Part shown: positions 58,163 through 64,000 of the stretch, in pieces | How positions within the stretch are numbered: the first letter of the stretch is position 1 | Layout: each line of letters begins with the position of its first letter | From: Microbispora rosea | GTDB taxonomy: Bacteria > Actinomycetota > Actinomycetes > Streptosporangiales > Streptosporangiaceae | Assembly (NCBI RefSeq): GCF_900156315.1 | Contig: NZ_FTNI01000015.1 | Location: 141,268 to 205,267 of the forward strand | Direction of reading: 5' to 3' | DNA: 64,000 nucleotides | The notes under the pieces: model-generated | Databases searched by the model: none | What the model saw: the letters and a program-made list of their open reading frames with translations, nothing else | What the model was told of the DNA's origin: nothing | Made by a program: the position numbers and the translations under genes

Positions 58163-58585
58163 ATGCCTGACGGCCGACAGCTTGCGGACCGCGTGCTGGA
58201 CGCGGTGAACGCGCATGACCTGGACCGGCTGTCGAGGTGCTACGACCGGCACGCCGTCCTGGTCACCCCGCTGGGCGTGTGCGAGGGGCGCGAGCAGATC
58301 CTCGGCTACTGGGAGAGCCTGTTCAAGGGCTTCACCGACATGGCCCTGACGGTCTGGAACAGGGTGGAGTGCGCCGACCCCGGCTTCAGCGAGTGGATGA
58401 TGACGGGCACGCACACCGGGTCCTTCGCGCTGCCGGACGGTGTCGTGGGCGCGAGCGGCCGGCGGATCACCGTGCGCGGCTGCGGGGCGTGTCACGCGAA
58501 GAACGACCTCGTGGTCGCCCACCGGGACTATTTCGACCTGCTGGAGCTGTACTACCAGCTCGGGTACTCGCTCGTCCCCGACTAG
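58163..58585 (+). CDS. SnoaL/NTF2-like protein
   Basis: A 140-residue cone-fold protein. LADRVLDAVNAHDLDRLSRCYDRHAVLVTPLGVCEGREQILGYWESLF and DYFDLLELYYQLG are typical for SnoaL-like and ester-cyclase-like families. Such proteins bind small hydrophobic molecules or act as cyclases and isomerases; here the role is open. A cysteine-rich stretch (GCGACH) is unusual for the family. Confidence 0.82.
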   Translation: MPDGRQLADRVLDAVNAHDLDRLSRCYDRHAVLVTPLGVCEGREQILGYWESLFKGFTDMALTVWNRVECADPGFSEWMMTGTHTGSFALPDGVVGASGRRITVRGCGACHAKNDLVVAHRDYFDLLELYYQLGYSLVPD

Positions 58586-58657
58586 CTAACCACCCCCCGC
58601 TTTCGGGTGATTTATGGCGGTTTACGTAGCCTGAAAGTCTGGGAGAGGGGAGGCGTC

Positions 58658-59503
58658 ATGCCCGATCCAGCGGACGCGACCGTGTTCTTCGTGGGAAACG
58701 CCACCATGATCATCCGTTCTCACGGGTTCACTGTGCTGACGGATCCGAACTTCCTGCACCAGGGGCAGCGAGCCCATCTCGGCTGGGGGGTGAGCACCCG
58801 CCGCCGCACCGAGCCGGCGATGGAGGTCACGGAGCTCCCGCCGCTGGATCTGGTCGTGCTGTCGCACATGCACGGCGACCACTGGGACAGGATCGCCAGG
58901 AACGGCCTCGACAAGGACCTGCCGATCGTCACCACCCGCCATGCGGCGGCCCGGCTGCGCCGCCAGGGATTCGGCCACGCCGTCGGCCTGGAGCCGTGGG
59001 AGTACCACCACGAGCGCCACGGGGACGGCACGCTTACGGTGACGGCCACGCCCGCCCGGCACGCGCCGGGCCCGGCGAACTCGCTGATGCCGCCGGTTAT
59101 GGGGAGCGTGCTCGACTTCGCGCACGCGGGCGAGGTGGACCTGCGCCTGCACATCAGCGGCGACACGATCATGGACGAGTGCCTGTCGGAGATCCCGCGC
59201 CGCTTCCCCGACATCGACGTCGGCATCGTGCACCTCGGCGGCACGCGGATCCTCGGCGTCACGGTGACCATGGACGGCGCCCAGGGGGTGGAGTGGCTCA
59301 GGCTGATGCAGCCGGAGTCGGCCCTGCCCATCCACTACGACGACTACGCGGCGTTCGCCTCCCCGCTGAAGGACTTCCAGCAGCACGTGCGGCGTGCGGG
59401 GCTGTCGCACCTGGTCCACTACATCATGCGCGGCGAGACCTACCGCCTGCCCGTACGGCAGGCCGGCGCACGGCCGCACCGCCCGGTCGTCGGGCCCGGC
59501 TGA
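58658..59503 (+). CDS. MBL-fold metallo-hydrolase
   Basis: A 281-residue protein of the UlaG/phospholipase D-like MBL group. GAGGGGAGG lies 6 nt before ATG 58658. Metal motifs HMHGDHWD, ATPARHAPG, and ISGDTIMDE are visible. Relatives include NAPE-PLD-type and lactonase-type enzymes; the substrate is open. It follows the SnoaL gene by 72 bp in the same direction. Confidence 0.88.
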   Translation: MPDPADATVFFVGNATMIIRSHGFTVLTDPNFLHQGQRAHLGWGVSTRRRTEPAMEVTELPPLDLVVLSHMHGDHWDRIARNGLDKDLPIVTTRHAAARLRRQGFGHAVGLEPWEYHHERHGDGTLTVTATPARHAPGPANSLMPPVMGSVLDFAHAGEVDLRLHISGDTIMDECLSEIPRRFPDIDVGIVHLGGTRILGVTVTMDGAQGVEWLRLMQPESALPIHYDDYAAFASPLKDFQQHVRRAGLSHLVHYIMRGETYRLPVRQAGARPHRPVVGPG

Positions 59504-59670
59504 CAGGGTTGAGTCAAGGCCTATTGACAGCCCGTACGGTAAGGGTGTTGCCTTAATTCAAGCTCTAAAGCTTGCGTGAAGCGCTGGACCACTCCGGCGC
59601 GCGCCCGCACACTCGGCGACGGCGCGGGCCGGAGATCCTGCTGGCATCCCCCCACCAACCGGAGATCTCC

Positions 59671-60897
59671 ATGCGCAAACCCCGGCTCCTCATCATGGCC
59701 GCGGCCGTGGTCGTCACCCTCAGCGGCCTGGTCGGCGGCACGGGCGCCGACCGGGCCGAAGCCGCCATCGGCCCCGTCACCTGGTCGGACGAGTTCAACG
59801 CCGCGGCGGGAACGCCCGTCGACGGCTCCAAATGGAAGTTCGACACCGGTGGCGGCGGCTGGGGCAACAACGAGCTGGAGTACTACACCAACTCGACCCG
59901 CAACGTGTACCACGACGGACAGGGACACCTCGCGATCACCGCCCGCAAGGAGAACCCGTCCAACTACCAGTGCCACTACGGCACCTGCCAGTACACCTCC
60001 GGCCGCATCCTGACCGCCGACAAGTTCAGCCAGGCGTACGGTCGCTTCGAGGCGAGCATCAAGATTCCCAAGGGTCAGGGCATCTGGCCGGCGTTCTGGA
60101 TGCTCGGCGGCGGCAACTGGCCGAACACCGGCGAGATCGACATCATGGAGAACGTGGGCAACACGCCCAACACCGTCTACGGCACGGTGCACGGCCCCGG
60201 TTACTCCGGCGGCAGCGGGGTCGGCGGCAACCGGACGATCGGCGCGCCGCTCGGCGACGCCTTCCACACCTACCGCGTCGACTGGTCGCCCAACCTCATC
60301 GTCTGGTACCTGGACGGCTCGGAGTACTTCCGCGTCACGCCGGCCGACATCCGCGGCAACCAGTGGGTCTTCGACCACCCGTTCTTCCTGATCCTGAACG
60401 TGGCGGTCGGCGGATACTGGCCGGGCAACCCCGACTCCACCACGTCGTTCCCGCAGACGATGCTGATCGACTGGGTCCGCGTTTCCGGCTGGACCAGTGA
60501 CGGGGGAGGCGGGACCGGCGGCGCGCTGAAGTCCAACCTGAACGGCCGCTGCATCGACATCCCGAGCGCGAACCCCGTCGACGGCGCCCGGCTGCAGATG
60601 TACGACTGCAACGGCACCGCCGCCCAGCAGTGGACGATCAACGGCGACGGCACGGTACGCGCGATGGGCAAGTGCATGGACGCCGCGGCGGCCGGCACCG
60701 CCAACGGCACGCCGATCCAGCTCTACACGTGCAACGGCACCGGCGCCCAGCGCTTCACGCTCACCGCGGCGGGCGACCTCGTCAACACCGCAGCCAACCG
60801 ATGCGTGGACATCGTGGACGTGAACCCCAACAACGGCGCACGCCTCCAACTGTGGGACTGCACCGGCGGAGCCAACCAGAAGTGGACCCGCGGCTGA
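59671..60897 (+). CDS. Secreted GH16 beta-glucanase with CBM13 (ricin-type) domain
   Basis: A 408-residue precursor. Signal peptide 1-31 (RLLIMAAAVVVTLSGLVGG). GH16 domain about 35-275: GEIDIMENVG holds nucleophile Glu155, Asp157 and acid/base Glu160, as in laminarinase-like endo-1,3-beta-glucanases. A Gly linker leads to a CBM13 beta-trefoil (about 285-408) with three repeats ending QQW, QRF and QKW. It should degrade fungal or plant beta-glucans outside the cell. ATG 59671 follows GGAGATCTCC. Confidence 0.93.
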   Translation: MRKPRLLIMAAAVVVTLSGLVGGTGADRAEAAIGPVTWSDEFNAAAGTPVDGSKWKFDTGGGGWGNNELEYYTNSTRNVYHDGQGHLAITARKENPSNYQCHYGTCQYTSGRILTADKFSQAYGRFEASIKIPKGQGIWPAFWMLGGGNWPNTGEIDIMENVGNTPNTVYGTVHGPGYSGGSGVGGNRTIGAPLGDAFHTYRVDWSPNLIVWYLDGSEYFRVTPADIRGNQWVFDHPFFLILNVAVGGYWPGNPDSTTSFPQTMLIDWVRVSGWTSDGGGGTGGALKSNLNGRCIDIPSANPVDGARLQMYDCNGTAAQQWTINGDGTVRAMGKCMDAAAAGTANGTPIQLYTCNGTGAQRFTLTAAGDLVNTAANRCVDIVDVNPNNGARLQLWDCTGGANQKWTRG

Positions 60898-60910
60898 CCG
60901 CGTGACCGGC

Positions 60911-60946
60911 GTGAGAGGCCGGGCGTCATCCGGCCTCTCACATTTT
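60911..60946 (+). terminator. Terminator after the GH16 gene
   Basis: GTGAGAGGCCGG (60911-60922) pairs perfectly with CCGGCCTCTCAC (60930-60941), followed by ATTTT: a canonical rho-independent terminator, 13 bp after the stop codon. Confidence 0.9.
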
Positions 60947-60961
60947 CCGTGTCGCTGTCGT

Positions 60962-62041
60962 TCACGGGCTCACCGCCAGGAGCAGGAAGGCGGCGCACAG
61001 CGTGAGATGCACGCCCGCCTGCAGAAGGCCGGCCCGGCCGGGCATCACGGTCAGCGTCGCCACGACGACCGTGAGGCCGAGCAGCACGATGTGCGTCGGG
61101 CCGAGCCCGAGCAGCAGCGGCCCCTTCAGCCACAGCGATGCGACGGCGATCGTCGGAATCGTGAGACCGATGCTGGCCATGGCCGAGCCGAAGGCGAGGT
61201 TCATGCTGACCTGCACTCGGGCCCGCCGAGCCGCGCGTACGGCGGCGAGGGTCTCCGGCAGCAGCACCAGCAGCGCGATCACGACGCCCACCGCCGACTG
61301 CGGGAGGCTCGCCGCGCGTACGGTCGCCTCGATAGCCGGAGACTCGACCTTCGCCAGGCCGACCACCGCGACCAGCGCGCTCAGCAGCAGTGCCGAACTG
61401 CCCGCGGCGGCCCGTGTGGTCGGCGGTTCGGCGTGGTCGCCGGACTCCACCGGCAGGAAGTAGTCGCGGTGCCGCAGGGTCTGGGTGAGCACGAACAGGC
61501 CGTACAGCACAATCGAGGCGAGCGCGGCGAACGCGAGCTGGGCCGGGGCGAAGGCGGGCCCGGGGCTGCTGGTGGTGAACGTCGGCAGGACGAGACTCAA
61601 CGTGGACAGGGTCGCGACGGTGGCCAGCGCGCCTCCCGTCCCCTCCGCGTTGAACATCGCCACCCGCCGCCGCAGCGCCGCGACCAGCAGCGACAGGCCG
61701 ACGATCCCGTTACAGGTGATCATCACGGCGGCGAACACGGTGTCGCGGGCGAGCGACGACGCGGCCGGCCCTCCGGACACGGTGAGGCTGAGGATCAGGG
61801 CCACCTCGATCACGGTGACCGCCACGGCGAGCACGAGCGACCCGAACGGCTCGCCCACCCGATGGGCGATGACCTCGGCGTGGTGCACGGCCGCGAGCAC
61901 GGAAGCGGCGAGGAAGAGCGCCGCGATCACCACGACGACGGGAGGAATGGTCCGGCCCCACGCCAGCGCGAGCACTGCCACAGCGAGGATCGGAACAGTC
62001 GCGGTCCAGGTGGTGGCCAGTCGGCGGAAGAGCAGGATCAC
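60962..62041 (-). CDS. Ca2+/H+ antiporter, ChaA/CAX type
   Basis: A 359-residue protein with about 11 hydrophobic segments in two related halves. The CAX repeat motifs are AVAVTVIEVALILSL (first, with GEPFGSLVLA before it) and VIALLVLLPETLAAV with MNLAFGSAMASIGLTIP (second). The two acidic residues of the ion site are thus present. It exports Ca2+ or Na+ for protons. GTG 62041 has AGGA 8 nt upstream; TTG 62059 is the alternative. Confidence 0.9.
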   Translation of the reverse strand: MILLFRRLATTWTATVPILAVAVLALAWGRTIPPVVVVIAALFLAASVLAAVHHAEVIAHRVGEPFGSLVLAVAVTVIEVALILSLTVSGGPAASSLARDTVFAAVMITCNGIVGLSLLVAALRRRVAMFNAEGTGGALATVATLSTLSLVLPTFTTSSPGPAFAPAQLAFAALASIVLYGLFVLTQTLRHRDYFLPVESGDHAEPPTTRAAAGSSALLLSALVAVVGLAKVESPAIEATVRAASLPQSAVGVVIALLVLLPETLAAVRAARRARVQVSMNLAFGSAMASIGLTIPTIAVASLWLKGPLLLGLGPTHIVLLGLTVVVATLTVMPGRAGLLQAGVHLTLCAAFLLLAVSP

Positions 62042-62087
62042 ACGCTGTATCCTGCCCAAATAGGACGAACGGTATAAAAATCTCGGT

Positions 62088-62963
62088 TCAGAGCTGCTTG
62101 AGCAGCCAGCGGGGACCGGCGACCATGGCGCCGAGGGCCGTCACCCGTTCGCGCAGCCCTCGGTCGGCGGTGACGACAAGGGTGGTCTCCCAGGGCCGCA
62201 CGTCGCGCACCGCCTCCACGATCGTGTCGTCCCCACTGCCTCCGGCCACCATGACCGTCAGGTCGCCGGTCACCGGCCCCGGGTCGGCGGCGCGGGCCGC
62301 CGCCCCTTCGAGCACCACGACCATGCGCGGGAACCATCGGGTCAGGGCCGGCACGCCTTCCGGCATCTCGCCGATGCCCTGCTCGCAGAGCGGGACCAGC
62401 TCGTTGAGCAGGCGGTTCGCGGCGCCCGCGCGGTCCTTCCACCAGCCGTGCTCGGCCCGCGCACCGATGATGTTGGCCATGTCGAGGACGACGACCACCG
62501 GGCTCAGCGCGGGCCTGATTCTCGGCCACGAGTCGGCGAAGCCGGGGTGCAGCTCCTTCGACACGACCTCGTCGGCCGCCACCCAGCGCATGTCCGCGCT
62601 CTCGCCGCTGGCGGGCGCGGCGTCGAGCAGCCCCCCGGCCTCCGCGATCACCGTCTGGAACGACCAGCCGCCGTGGTCGTCGACGTAGAGTCCGCGCACC
62701 CGGACGAGGTCGGAGTCCAGCGCCGCCTCCTCGCGGGCCTCGCGCAGCGCGCCGGTGACGGCGTCCTCGTGGCTGTCGCACGCGCCGCCCGGCAGGCCCC
62801 ACGTCCCGCCGTGATGGCTCCACCAGGCACGCTTCTGCATCAGCACGTACGGCATGCCGTCGACCGTGTGGTGCACGGTGAGCAGGCCGGCGGCGCCGTA
62901 CAGTCCCCAGTGCTGGTGTCCCAGCGCGCACAGGGCCCAGCCGTCGCCGTCCTTCGCCGTCAT
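62088..62963 (-). CDS. NUDIX hydrolase fused to a NYN/PIN-like domain
   Basis: A 291-residue two-domain protein. The NUDIX domain (about 5-135) has the box GGACDSHEDAVTGALREAREEAAL. From about 155 comes a PIN/NYN-like nuclease fold: VVVVLDMANIIGAR (first Asp), GGSGDDTIVEAV (central acids) and TTLVVTADRGLRERV (last Asp), ending PRWLLKQL. This resembles YacP-like NYN domains. Joined, they suggest clearing of modified nucleotides together with RNA processing; this is inference. Known in actinobacteria but uncharacterised as far as I know. Confidence 0.8.
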   Translation of the reverse strand: MTAKDGDGWALCALGHQHWGLYGAAGLLTVHHTVDGMPYVLMQKRAWWSHHGGTWGLPGGACDSHEDAVTGALREAREEAALDSDLVRVRGLYVDDHGGWSFQTVIAEAGGLLDAAPASGESADMRWVAADEVVSKELHPGFADSWPRIRPALSPVVVVLDMANIIGARAEHGWWKDRAGAANRLLNELVPLCEQGIGEMPEGVPALTRWFPRMVVVLEGAAARAADPGPVTGDLTVMVAGGSGDDTIVEAVRDVRPWETTLVVTADRGLRERVTALGAMVAGPRWLLKQL

Positions 62964-63002
62964 GCATCCATCTTGCCGCAGCCTGCCAGCACGCTCCGGT
63001 GG

Positions 63003-63254
63003 TCACCAGTGTTCGAGGGGGATCTCCACCCCGGAGACGAGATCGAAGAGGGTGACGCCGTCCTCGATGCGGACGACCTGGATCTGCGTCGCGAAGCGTA
63101 CGTCCCGGAGGCGCGAGGCGGCTTCGTGGGCGGTCTGCGGGAAGTGGTACCGATCGGCCGCGGCGCCGTCCGGGACGGGCCGGGTCGAGCGGACCTCGAA
63201 CCGGTCCGGCGGCCATGCGGGGGGAAGGGGAGTGGAGTGGTGCCAACCAGACAT
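63003..63254 (-). CDS. Small hypothetical protein
   Basis: An 83-residue protein from ATG 63254, preceded by GGGAGAG. It begins MSGWHHSTPLPPAWPPDRF and ends VTLFDLVSGVEIPLEHW. No motif is recognised. The balanced composition and ribosome-binding site support a real gene; an in-frame extension upstream is Arg-rich and unlikely. Confidence 0.55.
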   Translation of the reverse strand: MSGWHHSTPLPPAWPPDRFEVRSTRPVPDGAAADRYHFPQTAHEAASRLRDVRFATQIQVVRIEDGVTLFDLVSGVEIPLEHW

Positions 63255-63454
63255 GTCTCTCCCGTCACGCCGTCTCCGCAGCAGTTGACCGACGGGGCCG
63301 GGTTGATCGCCAGTGCGTGACGGGGTCGTAGGCCGATCGTTATTAACCGGTAAGCGATCCTTTCCAGCCTGGAGTCCGTAGCCCGTTAGCGTTTGATCCC
63401 TCACTCGTGATTCCCCCATTGTCCGGAGAATCAGGAGATGTCATATCTGGAGAG

Positions 63455-63487
63455 ACGCCCGCTTCCTGCGGCCGGAGGAGCGGGCGT
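63455..63487 (+). terminator. Hairpin ACGCCCGC / GCGGGCGT
   Basis: Eight perfect pairs plus inner TCC/GGA pairing, followed by TGTCCTCCCTTTT. Terminator or attenuator in the leader of the CBM2 gene. Confidence 0.5.
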
Positions 63488-63554
63488 TGTCCTCCCTTTT
63501 CTCTCCGCTTCTCGCGCCGTTCGCCGGCGCGGTGGTGGTGGTCGTTGCCCGTCG

Positions 63555-63580
63555 CCTGCCGGTGCATCCTCACCGGCAGG
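63555..63580 (+). terminator. Hairpin CCTGCCGGTG / CACCGGCAGG
   Basis: Ten perfect pairs with a 6-nt loop. Followed 20 nt later by a TTGTTTT run. Could be a terminator, attenuator or part of a structured leader. Confidence 0.5.
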
Positions 63581-63855
63581 GGACGGCGCAGTCGCCGCCC
63601 TTGTTTTCCGCGTTCTCACCTGAACGTTTCACCCGCTCCCGGGCCCCGTTCGTCGTCTCCGGCGGTTTCTGTGCATGTGGGATGTGTGGTGTGCGGATAG
63701 CCGTCGGGGTGTGTCGTTGACCGGTGTTCGGCGGGATCGTACGTTGTTGCGCGGTGTTCCTGTGGATGTATGTGGTTCAGGTGCACGAAATCCCTTGTGG
63801 GGTCGGGAGTCATTCCTCGGTCAGGGGCCCTGCGCGACCTGCAAGGAGCTCGGTT

Positions 63856-64000
63856 GTGACAAGCAGCACCAAAACGGGCGCCGGGGTGATCGGCGCCCTG
63901 GCCGCGGTCGCCGCCCTGGCCGGTGTGGCCACCGCCCCCACGGCGCAGGCCGCCACCGGGTGTGCGGTGACCTACACGACCAACGACTGGCCGGGCGGGT
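63856..64000 (+). CDS. Secreted protein with N-terminal CBM2 (5' part only)
   Basis: GTG 63856, with AAGGAG 7 nt upstream, opens a signal peptide (GVIGALAAVAALAGVATAPTAQA) followed by ATGCAVTYTTNDWPGG, the first strand of a family 2 carbohydrate-binding module with its disulfide cysteine. The gene leaves the window after 48 codons. CBM2 at the N-terminus points to a cellulase, xylanase or LPMO. Confidence 0.75.
   Translation, partial: MTSSTKTGAGVIGALAAVAALAGVATAPTAQAATGCAVTYTTNDWPGG

Larger units (their letters stand above)
63255..63855. other. 601-bp leader region of the CBM2 gene
   Basis: No credible gene. It holds hairpins at 63455-63487 and 63555-63580 and a G+T-rich stretch at about 63650-63800 on the plus strand (GTGTGTCGTTG, GGATGTATGTGG). 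The ribosome-binding site AAGGAG is at 63843-63848. It probably contains the promoter and a long 5' leader. Confidence 0.5.

Noticed and set aside
63255..63855. c-di-AMP (ydaO) or other known riboswitch
   Set aside because: None of the conserved ydaO core segments could be found by eye.

Overview
The window is chromosomal DNA of a high-GC filamentous actinomycete. GC-rich third codon positions, many GTG starts, a HbYX-type proteasome activator (Bpa), mycothiol-type PIG-L amidase, ECF sigma factors, bldA-era style regulators (XRE/MmyB-like, HxlR, WYL, TetR) and secreted plant-polymer hydrolases all fit Actinomycetota; the gene mix (DUF6412+YidC, STAS/HATPase switch proteins, MinD-like ATPase with a long disordered arm) suggests a Streptosporangiaceae-like genus, but the genus is an inference. 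At least fourteen genes carry a TANNNT -10 hexamer ending 6-8 nt before the start codon, so leaderless transcription appears common here.

Layout. 1-10.4 kb: signalling and envelope genes: a partial Ogt-type methyltransferase, a PAS-GAF-PAS histidine kinase, an anti-sigma-like ATPase, a YidC/DUF6412 membrane cluster with a dead GNAT tail, an OmpR-type two-component pair, a multicopper oxidase with a small haem-type membrane protein, a STAS protein and a GT2 glycosyltransferase. 10.5-24.1 kb: core-like block: two GT-C mannosyltransferase-like proteins around a large membrane phosphatase-superfamily protein, DUF4446, pheA, serS, cold-shock protein, HAD phosphatase, Bpa, quinone oxidoreductase, a MinD-like ATPase and tRNA-Ser(UGA).

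24.1-37.3 kb is the most accessory-looking part. Just behind the tRNA lies a two-gene operon: a small helical protein and a transmembrane STAND/NLR-like ATPase that share one short beta-type motif, which resembles bacterial amyloid-signalling pairs of immune systems. A 793-bp remnant region, a double-kinase (APH-APH) fusion, peptidase E, an HxlR/SCP2 regulator with a divergent unknown gene, a peroxiredoxin, an ECF sigma/ZAS pair, a TetR with duplicated operators facing a glycoside-hydrolase-like gene, and a cytochrome b-molybdopterin oxidoreductase follow. A decayed copy of the 3' half of the tRNA-Ser lies at 37.27-37.33 kb, so this whole stretch may once have been an integrative element, though no integrase is left.

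37.4-64 kb: two DHA2 drug exporters (the second preceded by a 34-codon coupled leader ORF), an XRE regulator, a CE4 deacetylase + GH10 xylanase unit with CGAAA/TTTCG palindromes upstream, a TetR-ABC exporter pair whose regulator carries in-frame minisatellites, AlaX, GNAT/DinB/WYL genes sharing an inverted repeat, SDR, GbsR-type regulator, PIG-L amidase, more MFS exporters, an ECF sigma factor with SnoaL tail, MBL hydrolase, GH16-CBM13 glucanase, a Ca2+/H+ antiporter, a NUDIX-NYN fusion, and the start of a secreted CBM2 enzyme. No CRISPR array, rRNA, transposase gene or large biosynthetic cluster was seen.
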